This document shows positions 1-5,398 of a DNA stretch of 45,467 nucleotides, one piece after another (the first letter of the stretch is position 1; every line of letters begins with the position of its first letter). The notes under the pieces are model-generated. The model did no database searches, was not told where the DNA came from, and was given only the letters and a program-made list of their open reading frames with translations. The DNA comes from a virus. The stretch spans positions 1 to 45,467 of IMG/VR virus record IMGVR_UViG_3300005095_000067; one strand, written 5' to 3'. The position numbers were made by a program, and so were the translations under genes.

Positions 1-208
1 ATAAATATAATATGTATAATATATATGCTATTTTAGATGAATATATATATATAAGTAAATTTACCCCCCCCCTGTATGTCCATACTGGCTTGCCAATCTC
101 GTTTAAAAAATTTTTAATAAATCTTGATTTTCCTCCACCATAGGCAGCACTGTCTTCTTCTTCTAGTAGGGCCCAAATTTGCCTAGTTTTCAACAAAGTG
201 GGCCATAC
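1..208 (-). pseudogene. Open leftward frame running off the left edge, possible gene fragment
   Basis: On the minus strand one frame stays open for 69 codons from the stop at 209-211 to the window edge, through the nine-G run. Its middle part reads like real protein (WALLEEEDSAAYGGGKSRF, then an IGKPVW stretch), and YGGGKS resembles a degenerate P-loop. There is no ribosome-binding site and no good start, and the frame becomes Ile/Tyr-rich low complexity after the poly-G. It may be a decayed fragment, or coding by chance. Function unknown. Confidence 0.2.
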
Positions 209-269
209 TTACTAGTGCCGGCGCGCGTGTGGAACTAGCTTAGTAGCCTGCCCAATTTGCACCAACCTA

Positions 270-289
270 GCCTGCTTTTAAAAGCAGGC
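270..289. promoter_or_regulatory. 20-bp perfect palindrome, candidate operator
   Basis: GCCTGCTTTTAAAAGCAGGC is fully self-complementary. It sits about 66 bp upstream of the first promoter's -10 box. A second palindrome with the same GCCTG/CAGGC ends lies 21 bp further on, which suggests two binding sites for one dimeric regulator. Alternatively it is a cruciform at a replication or packaging site. Confidence 0.55.
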
Positions 290-309
290 GACCTGCCTAA
301 TCTACACTC

Positions 310-321
310 GCCTGTACAGGC
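310..321. promoter_or_regulatory. 12-bp perfect palindrome, candidate operator
   Basis: GCCTGTACAGGC is perfectly self-complementary and shares its outer GCCTG/CAGGC arms with the 20-bp palindrome at 270-289. It ends 9 bp before the conserved upstream element of the first promoter, so a bound protein would be next to RNA polymerase. Confidence 0.5.
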
Positions 322-329
322 TGACTGCC

Positions 330-365
330 TAATGTTAGTTTAAGCTTAACTTGATATAATATAAT
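330..365 (+). promoter_or_regulatory. Sigma70-like promoter with the shared TAATGTTAGTTTAAG element
   Basis: TAATGTTAGTTTAAGC occupies 330-345, the TTTAAG box starts at 339 and TATAAT is at 355-360, a 16-nt start-to-start distance. The same 15-nt element recurs before the promoters at 514, 42542 (minus) and 38460 (minus). No gene follows directly; the transcript would cover 367-572 and run into the gene at 573. Confidence 0.7.
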
Positions 366-470
366 CAAGGTTGGTGCAGACTTACTCAATCCAGGTTCAT
401 ATTCATCATACTCTGCCCACTGAATACGCACGGCTCATTTTTCGCCTGTGATAAATACCACTGATACTCA

Positions 471-491
471 AAAGGAGGCAACATGTTTTAA
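471..491 (+). other. Strong ribosome-binding site with a two-codon frame
   Basis: AAAGGAGG at 471-478 is followed with ideal spacing by ATG TTT TAA at 483-491, coding only Met-Phe. It may be the remnant of a deleted gene, or a start-stop unit that holds ribosomes on the leader RNA made from the promoter at 330-360. Confidence 0.4.
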
Positions 492-513
492 TTTTATTTA
501 TTCTGCCACAATT

Positions 514-545
514 TAATGTCAGTCTAAGCAAACTTTCGATATAAT
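514..545 (+). promoter_or_regulatory. Sigma70-like promoter for the gene at 573
   Basis: TAATGTCAGTCTAAGC at 514-529 is a slightly diverged copy of the shared upstream element, and TATAAT lies at 540-545, 17 nt after the TCTAAG box. Transcription would begin around 552, leaving a very short leader with AAAGGAC (561-567) before ATG 573. Confidence 0.7.
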
Positions 546-572
546 ATATAAATTTAAATCAAAGGACGAAAA

Positions 573-1055
573 ATGAAAGTTTTATATACTAAGGATGACG
601 CAAATAACGTAGCGCTAAATATACTTGATTATGTTGGTTGTCACGAACAACTTGATGTAGTTATGACATCGTATATAGTAAATGATATTCAATATAAAAT
701 TGTGTTAATTAAAAATAATACGGTAAGTGAAATAATAGAAGATGCGATTGAGTGCCTCGGTAAAAATAGTAGGCTTGTAAATTTGTTTGACACTACTATA
801 TATAAGCACTTACAAAGTATAGATAGTGCGAACATTGATTTAGTAGACATAGTACTAAAGCACGAAGCCACACTACATGTTAATATTGCTGGTAGTAGAG
901 ATAAATTAGAGGTAACAAATAACGGGTTAATTATCAATGGTAAGTTACTATTGCACGAAGATATATGTATATCGCGGGTTGAATCAATGTTACATGAGAG
1001 TAAAGTAGCAAAAACAATAGTAGATAACTATTATTATTATACACATATGGAATAG
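573..1055 (+). CDS. Unknown early protein, 160 residues
   Basis: I do not recognise this protein. It starts at ATG 573, five bases after AAAGGAC. It is 160 residues, soluble-looking, rich in Ile, Val, Asn and Asp, with two scattered Cys and no membrane segment. The second half alternates hydrophobic and charged residues (LEVTNNGLIINGKLLL), as in a beta-rich domain. It is the only rightward gene on the left arm, has its own promoter (514-545) and is followed by a hairpin at 1059-1085. That isolation, and a promoter element shared with replication-block promoters, suggest an early-expressed regulator or host-interaction protein. This is inference. Confidence 0.75.
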   Translation: MKVLYTKDDANNVALNILDYVGCHEQLDVVMTSYIVNDIQYKIVLIKNNTVSEIIEDAIECLGKNSRLVNLFDTTIYKHLQSIDSANIDLVDIVLKHEATLHVNIAGSRDKLEVTNNGLIINGKLLLHEDICISRVESMLHESKVAKTIVDNYYYYTHME

Positions 1056-1058
1056 TAG

Positions 1059-1085
1059 CGTGAGCCATTATGGCTTGCGTTATAT
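1059..1085 (+). terminator. Hairpin after the gene at 573-1055
   Basis: AGCCAT at 1063-1068 and ATGGCT at 1070-1075 form a short stem, with further partial pairing outside it (GCGTG with TGCGT), followed by an AT-rich TTATATTTT. It is three bases after the stop codon. A modest intrinsic terminator is likely. Confidence 0.45.
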
Positions 1086-1090
1086 TTTAA

Positions 1091-1180
1091 TATTAATCAA
1101 CCTGCGCAAGTAGCGGAGCTATTTTGGAAATGATTGAAACTTTCTTTGCAGTTGCGTAGATATTAATCAACCTGCGCAAG
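1091..1180. repeat. Two direct copies of a 20-bp sequence
   Basis: TATTAATCAACCTGCGCAAG occurs at 1091-1110 and again at 1161-1180, with a partly conserved tail after each copy (TAGCGGAGCTATT against CTGCAGAGTTATT). The core CCTGCGCAA occurs once more in reverse orientation at 2061-2069, beside the iteron array, so these may be sites for one DNA-binding protein. Confidence 0.65.
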
Positions 1181-1189
1181 CTGCAGAGT

Positions 1190-1227
1190 TATTAAAATAA
1201 AATGTGGCATGTTTACCGTCATGCCAC
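1190..1227 (-). terminator. Intrinsic terminator of the leftward gene 1263-1733
   Basis: GTGGCATG (1204-1211) and CATGCCAC (1220-1227) form a perfect 8-bp stem with an 8-nt loop. Read leftward the stem is followed by ATTTTATTTT, so it is oriented as a rho-independent terminator about 36 bp after the stop codon. Confidence 0.75.
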
Positions 1228-1262
1228 GCACGTTTATAGATAGTCGTATTTAAAGCCTCTTG

Positions 1263-1733
1263 TTACACTAGTTCAGATAATTTATCTTTGAATTTCTTTT
1301 CAAAGTTAACTTGTTCGTTGATTACATCTTTTGGTGCATCTTGTTCAAAGTTATAATTATTTTTACTAGCTTCAAGCTTAGATATTTCTTTCTTAACTTG
1401 GTCTTCGGATAATTTACCTTTAAAGAAATTATCTTTAAGTTTAGTTATCTTAGCCGAGTATTGCTTAGCGCGTTTTTCCGCGTACCTACAATGACTATAT
1501 AAACCATCTTTAGACCTACTATTTCTAGGAAATGTTGTAGCAAGTTCATATTGTTTATGCTTGCTACACCACTTAGCCACTAGATTATTTTTGTCATCAT
1601 ATATACCAGGATGAGCACGAGTGTCCGAGTATGAATTAATCATAGCCTGTATTTGTGCAAGTGCTTCATCTGTTGATAACTTTTTGTTAGCCACTTGTGT
1701 TAAGATAGTTTTAATTTCGTTTGTATTTTTCAT
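1263..1733 (-). CDS. Small charged protein with a degenerate zinc-finger-like motif
   Basis: This is a 156-residue Lys-rich protein starting at ATG 1733 behind AAGGAC. The centre (about residues 56-90) reads CSKHKQYELA, F, R-N, S-KDGLYSHCR. This follows the short CxxC...KDGL..xCxxC module found in many phage HNH nucleases and DNA-binding proteins, except that the pairs are CxxH and CxxA, so zinc binding may be lost. The C-terminal 70 residues are a charged helix suited to coiled coil. A promoter lies at 1883-1910, a leader hairpin at 1772-1792, a terminator at 1190-1227 and an 18-bp inverted repeat brackets the gene. A DNA-binding role is possible. The function is not established. Confidence 0.75.
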   Translation of the reverse strand: MKNTNEIKTILTQVANKKLSTDEALAQIQAMINSYSDTRAHPGIYDDKNNLVAKWCSKHKQYELATTFPRNSRSKDGLYSHCRYAEKRAKQYSAKITKLKDNFFKGKLSEDQVKKEISKLEASKNNYNFEQDAPKDVINEQVNFEKKFKDKLSELV

Positions 1734-1771
1734 AGTTATGTCCTTATTGTTAATTATTAATTAGATTAACC

Positions 1772-1792
1772 CACGTATTGATTAAGTACGTG
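1772..1792 (-). promoter_or_regulatory. Leader hairpin upstream of the gene 1263-1733
   Basis: CACGTA (1772-1777) and TACGTG (1787-1792) form a perfect 6-bp stem with a 9-nt loop in the 5' leader of the leftward gene, about 40 nt before its start codon. On the plus strand the stem is followed by TTTT, so it might also stop rightward transcription weakly. Confidence 0.45.
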
Positions 1793-1882
1793 TTTTGAAT
1801 AAATACGACTATCTATATTTGACAATAATAATTTAAAGATCGCATAAAACGTTTGATAATCATTCATTCGTTTTATAATAAT

Positions 1883-1910
1883 ATTATATCATAGATTCTA
1901 TTAAATTAAA
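1883..1910 (-). promoter_or_regulatory. Leftward sigma70-like promoter for the gene 1263-1733
   Basis: Read leftward, TTTAAT begins at 1905 and TATAAT at 1888 (1888-1883), 17 nt apart, with GATATAATAT context as in the other promoters. It lacks the longer TAATGTTAG extension. Transcription would start near 1876, giving a leader of roughly 140 nt. Confidence 0.6.
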
Positions 1911-1982
1911 ATAAAACGCCTGCAATTTATTGATAATAAATTAAAATAATTGCGTTATAATAAATTTGTGTTAAATTGCGGA

Positions 1983-2082
1983 ATTATTAAGATAATTCAG
2001 TGTGTTACTAATGGTGACTGTTACTAATGGTGACTGTTACTAATGGTGACATTAGGCTATTTGCGCAGGCTATCTTAATAAT
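1983..2082. repeat. 12-bp inverted repeat enclosing the iterons
   Basis: ATTATTAAGATA at 1983-1994 is exactly complementary to TATCTTAATAAT at 2071-2082. The 76-bp interval holds the triple 16-bp repeat and an inverted CCTGCGCAA core. The arrangement could extrude as a cruciform that displays the repeats. Confidence 0.7.
2003..2050. repeat. Three perfect 16-bp tandem repeats (iteron-like)
   Basis: TGTTACTAATGGTGAC is repeated three times without mismatch at 2003-2018, 2019-2034 and 2035-2050. Perfect tandem copies in noncoding DNA, framed by a 12-bp inverted repeat, are the usual form of iterons bound by an initiator. Expansion by slippage is the alternative. Confidence 0.85.
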
Positions 2083-2153
2083 AGAATTGCTTCAATTTGG
2101 CTAGGTATGCCCCGGCTACGTCATGATTAGTGAAGCTACCTGCGCGGACGAGC

Positions 2154-2330
2154 TTGCGAGGGCTAAAAATGAAAAATTTTTCCCAGTTTTACTAATAATT
2201 AATTCAGAATTAACAAATATACACAAAAGCCTAAAACTAACAAACAAAAATAAATATGCTCATATATTTGCGAGGGCTAAAAATTAAAAATTTTTCCCAG
2301 GTTTACTAATAATTAATTCAGAATTAACAA
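2154..2330. repeat. Two 63-bp direct repeats
   Basis: The blocks 2154-2216 and 2268-2330 match at 61 of 63 positions by eye. Each starts TTGCGAGGGCTAAAAAT, contains an AAAAATTTTTCCC stretch able to fold back on GGGCTAAAAA, and ends GAATTCAG-like then AATTAACAA. They look like duplicated protein-binding or terminator modules. Confidence 0.8.
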
Positions 2331-2379
2331 GTACGCGCAAGAATTAACAAGTATACACCAGAATTAACAAGTATACATA
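2320..2379. repeat. Row of 20-bp repeats built on AGAATTAACAAGTA
   Basis: AGAATTAACAAGTACGCGCA (2320-2339), then copies with GTATACACC (2340-2359) and GTATACATA endings (2360-2379). A further related copy starts near 2206 in the first 63-bp block. The spacing is exactly 20 bp, about two helical turns, so bound proteins would line up on one face of the DNA. Confidence 0.75.
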
Positions 2380-2416
2380 AAGTATAATTCAGTATATCAA
2401 TTATTAAATTAAATTT

Positions 2417-2515
2417 AAAGTCCATAATTGGCCATAAACAAGCCCCAAAGTTAGGGCCCTAGGTCATATATTAAAAATTATATATAATCAAAATTTATAG
2501 CCAAAGACGGAGCCA
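2417..2515. repeat. Operon-end element, diverged copy
   Basis: The block begins AAAGTCCATAATTGGCCATA and ends AAAGACGGAGCCA. It matches in layout, and partly in sequence, the 104-bp elements at 31803-31906 and 38485-38588. All three lie just beyond the stop codon of a leftward transcription unit (here the terminase pair), so a 3'-end or terminator role is likely. Confidence 0.5.
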
Positions 2516-2563
2516 GGCAAGGTCATATAAATTTATATTCTACGGCTCATCCTTCGCCAGCGA

Positions 2564-4186
2564 TTAAATACCACCAACCCGTCTAAATCTACGTCTTCTC
2601 TTGAGACTGTCCAACCTACGCGCTTGAAATGCTTTATTGCTTTTTTCACTAGTATGAACAACTTTCTTCTTTTTGACACCTTTGCTACCCATTATACCTA
2701 CTCGTATAGCATCAGCCATATGACTCCAGAAGTTGTGGGCAGGTGTTGGTTTAGTTAGTTGTGTCTTCTCATCAAACTCTTTTACATAGTTTACCATAGT
2801 CTTCTGGACCATTTTGCAGGAGGTGTCAATGAGCATTTTTGGTATGTATTGTCGTACTCTATCTATACCATCTATTAATCCAGAACGCTTAACTACACGT
2901 ACTCGGAAGCCTTGCTCTTTGAAGGCCGTAGCGCGAGTCTTCTTGTCATTTAGTGATCTCACATTGGCGTCATGTGGTAGGTATAGTAGGTCAACTTCCC
3001 ATTCTCGTTGTCTCATAAGGTCAGCGTAGTATGGTATTGCTTCGTCGCTAGCATAGTCTTCTCCTATAATTCTGAAATCGTCAGCGCCATCTAGCTCTTG
3101 GAAATATATGATAGTAAATAGGTCATTCATACCGAGATCTGTAGCTGCATATACAGGGAGGCTAGGTTCGTAAACGCCATCTATTAGCCTTCCATCTTCA
3201 ATTAGATCTTGATATAGTGCTCCGTAGTACGATAGTTCTAGAGCTGCCTGGAAGGCCTCTTCAGGGGTGCTAGGGTACTCTTTAGTAATACGGGATTTTA
3301 GGCGGCGCTGCTTGGCAATGTAGAAATTCTTGCGGCGCTGGTCGGTTACTCCGATGCGAGCAAAATACTTTTCCATGGTTTCGGAGACTGGTTGGTAGGT
3401 ATCATTTACACAGTCTGGGTCATTCTGCCATGGTAGGAAGTGTGGTAGGAAGTCTTCTGGTGAACGCTCTTCATCAGGTATGTCATAGGCTTCATCCCAC
3501 ATATCTTTGAATTTATCTTCTCCTTCTGCCGTTGACTCTATACCAATATGATTACCAGGTATAGGTGCGCACGCTTCCATCGAGCCAGATATAATCTCGT
3601 TTGCCTTATCAGGATACTTATGGGCAGTTTTACCAAACTCTGATACGTGTAGGTCGTGGAGGGTAGCAGATCTGAATGACGTACGTATATAAATAGTAGA
3701 GTCATTACTAAAACCCTGCTCGAATGATGAGTTTTTGGTTCGCTCTATGTTACCTAAAGCGTGCATTTTATAGTTTGGGTCTAGGTGAGTCCATAAACGT
3801 ATGACACGTTCTAGTAGGGTTTTAGACTCTTCGCGGCCTTGAGCTTGCATACCTACAGTTCTATGTGGAATATGCATAGCATTATCAAAATAGAATATAA
3901 GGTAGAATGTGGAAAGTCCTTGCTGTCTAGATTTAAGGATTATTACACGGCCGTGCTGTAGTATCTTTGCGTATGTTAGTAGTTGTGCTCGGTTCATTAC
4001 AAATGGTATAAGACGACCCTGTTTATCAACAATAGTATACAGATTATTTAGGCGCCATAGTTGGCTAGTAGCGTAATTTTCAAGCATATCCTGGAAGTTG
4101 TCGGGTTCAGTATAGAAAATCCAGGAATACTCTTTGACTTGAGGTAGTATTTCTATGAGCTCTTGCTCAGTTACACCCATAGGCAT
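2564..4186 (-). CDS. terL: Terminase large subunit
   Basis: This is the DNA-packaging motor that pumps and cuts DNA at the portal. It is 540 residues, within the usual 450-600 range. The ATPase domain shows the degenerate Walker A KSRQQGLST (residues 85-93) and a Walker B-like stretch ending VSEFGK (E183 as the likely catalytic acid). The C-terminal RNase H-like nuclease carries D350 (AATDLGMND), D406 (LPHDAN) and D492 (ADAIR) as likely metal ligands. The tail is very basic (SLKRRRRFRR). It starts at ATG 4186, two bases after the small-subunit stop, so the pair is co-transcribed. Both genes run opposite to the capsid genes. Confidence 0.93.
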   Translation of the reverse strand: MPMGVTEQELIEILPQVKEYSWIFYTEPDNFQDMLENYATSQLWRLNNLYTIVDKQGRLIPFVMNRAQLLTYAKILQHGRVIILKSRQQGLSTFYLIFYFDNAMHIPHRTVGMQAQGREESKTLLERVIRLWTHLDPNYKMHALGNIERTKNSSFEQGFSNDSTIYIRTSFRSATLHDLHVSEFGKTAHKYPDKANEIISGSMEACAPIPGNHIGIESTAEGEDKFKDMWDEAYDIPDEERSPEDFLPHFLPWQNDPDCVNDTYQPVSETMEKYFARIGVTDQRRKNFYIAKQRRLKSRITKEYPSTPEEAFQAALELSYYGALYQDLIEDGRLIDGVYEPSLPVYAATDLGMNDLFTIIYFQELDGADDFRIIGEDYASDEAIPYYADLMRQREWEVDLLYLPHDANVRSLNDKKTRATAFKEQGFRVRVVKRSGLIDGIDRVRQYIPKMLIDTSCKMVQKTMVNYVKEFDEKTQLTKPTPAHNFWSHMADAIRVGIMGSKGVKKKKVVHTSEKSNKAFQARRLDSLKRRRRFRRVGGI

Positions 4187-4188
4187 AA

Positions 4189-4662
4189 TTAAGCTCTAGT
4201 ATTACTAACAGATGGCATGCTAGTAAAGTTATTTTGTGTGTTATTTACAGTTATATCCATATTGAACATTGACTTGCGGAGCATGGTAAAGCACTGTATG
4301 ATTATAAGCATATTTGCCATAGTCTCTGTCTCATTAAGCATTTCATTTAGCTTTAATACTATGTTGTTACCTAAATGTTGCATATTTTCATCTAGTCTTC
4401 TAAGGCCATGTAGCTCTTCTACCCATGGTATACCTGCTACAGACGCAGCTTTTAATAGTTGGGCATTAGTAGTAAGTCTAGTAATGGCATCATCTACTTT
4501 TAGTTCTTCGACTTTATCAAGAGTATTTAGCTCATCATAATGTTTACCTGTAATTTTATATTTTTTGATTATATGATCGCGTTTCATGCCAGATTGTATT
4601 GCGCGAATGACTTTATAGTCTAGTTCAGTTAATACATTTGATGCTTGTTTTCGTTTTGCCAC
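4189..4662 (-). CDS. terS: Terminase small subunit
   Basis: This is the DNA-recognition subunit of packaging. It is 157 residues and starts at GTG 4662 behind AGGAG. The N-terminal 60 residues carry a helix-turn-helix pattern (TELDYKVIRAIQSGM then IIKKYKITGKHYDEL), followed by a long helical oligomerisation region and a polar Asn/Thr/Ser-rich C-terminus. Assignment rests on the HTH-plus-helices layout and on its position directly upstream of the large subunit. Its promoter (4713-4735) is divergent from the scaffold promoter, and a 12-bp palindrome lies in its short leader. Confidence 0.8.
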   Translation of the reverse strand: MAKRKQASNVLTELDYKVIRAIQSGMKRDHIIKKYKITGKHYDELNTLDKVEELKVDDAITRLTTNAQLLKAASVAGIPWVEELHGLRRLDENMQHLGNNIVLKLNEMLNETETMANMLIIIQCFTMLRKSMFNMDITVNNTQNNFTSMPSVSNTRA

Positions 4663-4685
4663 TAGTATCTCCTATAATATAATGT

Positions 4686-4697
4686 TATGCGCGCATA
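4686..4697. promoter_or_regulatory. 12-bp palindrome in the terminase leader, candidate operator
   Basis: TATGCGCGCATA is perfectly self-complementary and stands out as an alternating GC core in AT-rich DNA. It lies about 16 bp downstream of the leftward -10 box, within the first transcribed bases, where a bound protein would block the terminase operon. Confidence 0.45.
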
Positions 4698-4712
4698 TAT
4701 ACGCATACATAT

Positions 4713-4735
4713 ATTATATCAAGTTGTTTATTAAA
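4713..4735 (-). promoter_or_regulatory. Leftward promoter for the terminase genes
   Basis: TTTAAT begins at 4735 and TATAAT at 4718 (to 4713) reading leftward, 17 nt apart, with the same TTGATATAATAT context as the first left-arm promoter. Divergent from the promoter at 4778-4799. Confidence 0.65.
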
Positions 4736-4777
4736 CCGAGTTTAAATAAATAATTTAGTTTATAATTTTATTAGGTA

Positions 4778-4799
4778 TTTATAAAAAACATGATATAAT
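4778..4799 (+). promoter_or_regulatory. Rightward promoter for the head genes
   Basis: TTTATA at 4778 and TATAAT at 4794-4799 are 16 nt apart with GATATAATATAAG context. It precedes the scaffold start (GTG 4837) by about 40 bp and would open the late operon. Confidence 0.65.
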
Positions 4800-4836
4800 A
4801 TAAGTATTTTACATACTAGCTAAGAAGGAGTTCAAC

Positions 4837-5388
4837 GTGGCAGATGATATAGAGAAGTTAAAGAAAGAGTTAGAGGCAGCAAAGAAGGCTTTGGCAGATA
4901 CCAAGGCTAGTTATACTAAGGGACAGCAAGCACTAGCAGCCACAAAGGCAGAGCTTAAAGTATTAGAAGAGGCAGGTGTTAAAATACCATCTGATATTAC
5001 TAAACTTAAATCTGAAGACCCTGAAAAGTATGCGTCTGAGTTAGAGAAATATAATAGTAAATTAACTAAAATGAGACAAGAGCAGGCGGAACAAGCAAAA
5101 GAGAAGTTGGTAGAGCAAACTTTAACTGACTTAGCTAAGCAAGCTAATATGACTGCGCAGGAAGTACAAGAGAATGTGCCACCAGCAATATATACTGCAT
5201 ATAAAAATGGTGATTTAAGCGCAGATCATGTGGTTAAGCTAGCAATTCAGTATAAGACAGGTAAGCCAGTAATAAAATCGCCTACTACCCAGAAAGAGTT
5301 TGATTTCTCATCTGTGGCAGGTGGTTTACTGGATGAGCATACAACTGAGCAAGATGATACGCTTAATCCAAAAGATTACATAATTTAA
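4837..5388 (+). CDS. Capsid scaffolding protein
   Basis: This is the probable scaffold that directs procapsid assembly. It is 183 residues, highly charged and almost entirely helical in appearance: residues 4-45 and 55-95 are Lys/Glu/Ala-rich coiled coil, followed by a helical C-terminal part and an acidic tail. It starts at GTG 4837 with AAGGAG six bases upstream. It lies immediately before the major capsid gene (10-bp gap), the normal scaffold position. Identification is by position and composition, since scaffolds have no conserved motif. Confidence 0.8.
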   Translation: MADDIEKLKKELEAAKKALADTKASYTKGQQALAATKAELKVLEEAGVKIPSDITKLKSEDPEKYASELEKYNSKLTKMRQEQAEQAKEKLVEQTLTDLAKQANMTAQEVQENVPPAIYTAYKNGDLSADHVVKLAIQYKTGKPVIKSPTTQKEFDFSSVAGGLLDEHTTEQDDTLNPKDYII

Positions 5389-5398
5389 GGAAGTACAG

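Larger units (their letters stand above)
258..378. repeat. 11-bp inverted repeat bracketing the palindromes and first promoter
   Basis: TGCACCAACCT at 258-268 is the exact reverse complement of AGGTTGGTGCA at 368-378. Between the arms lie both GCCTG palindromes and the first promoter, and the right arm falls at the expected transcription start. It could form a cruciform or be two half-sites of a looping regulator. Confidence 0.6.
1..572. other. Left gene-free leader with palindromes and two promoters
   Basis: No convincing complete gene is visible here. The stretch holds a run of nine C (64-72), an isolated GC-rich patch around 217-232, a 20-bp and a 12-bp perfect palindrome (270-289, 310-321), an 11-bp inverted repeat (258-268 with 368-378) and two rightward sigma70-like promoters (330-360 and 514-545). 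A strong ribosome-binding site at 471-478 serves only a two-codon frame. It looks like a regulatory region controlling the genes to its right; that role is inferred. Confidence 0.7.
1235..1817. repeat. 18-bp perfect inverted repeat flanking one gene
   Basis: TATAGATAGTCGTATTTA at 1235-1252 is the exact reverse complement of the bases at 1800-1817. The pair brackets the 156-residue gene and lies inside its transcript: the right copy in the 5' leader, the left copy between stop codon and terminator. The mRNA ends could therefore pair over 18 nt. The outward-reading sequence TAAATACGACTATCTATA also resembles a T7-type promoter, but no phage RNA polymerase gene is visible. Confidence 0.8.
1734..2563. 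other. Repeat-rich gene-free region, candidate origin or packaging region
   Basis: No gene is visible across 830 bp. From left to right it contains a leader hairpin (1772-1792), a leftward promoter (1883-1910), a 12-bp inverted repeat enclosing three 16-bp tandem repeats (1983-2082), two 63-bp direct repeats (2154-2216, 2268-2330), a row of 20-bp repeats (2320-2379) and an operon-end element (2417-2515) next to the terminase stop. Iterons, inverted repeats and high AT content are typical of an origin, and the terminase gene next door would suit a packaging site. Neither is proved. Confidence 0.6.

Noticed and set aside
64-72. Run of nine C taken as a phase-variation tract
   Set aside because: Homopolymer tracts switch genes in Campylobacterota, but here no convincing gene surrounds it; sequencing slippage is equally likely.
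200-270. GC-rich patch in the left leader considered as a tRNA
   Set aside because: No cloverleaf, no T-loop GTTCGAATC-like sequence and no paired acceptor stem could be drawn.
386-484. 32-residue leftward frame in the left leader, and a neighbouring frame reading WAEYDEYEPGLSKSAPT
   Set aside because: No ribosome-binding site, frames broken by stops, and the second frame runs through the well-supported rightward promoter. Possibly chance, possibly a decayed gene; not enough to call.
1861-1980. Second possible rightward promoter with TATAAT-like GTTATAATAAAT near 1960
   Set aside because: The upstream box is poor and no rightward gene follows before the leftward terminase genes.
2003-2379. 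Tandem repeats considered as a CRISPR array
   Set aside because: Repeats are 16 and 20 bp and directly adjacent, without unique spacers, and no cas genes are present.
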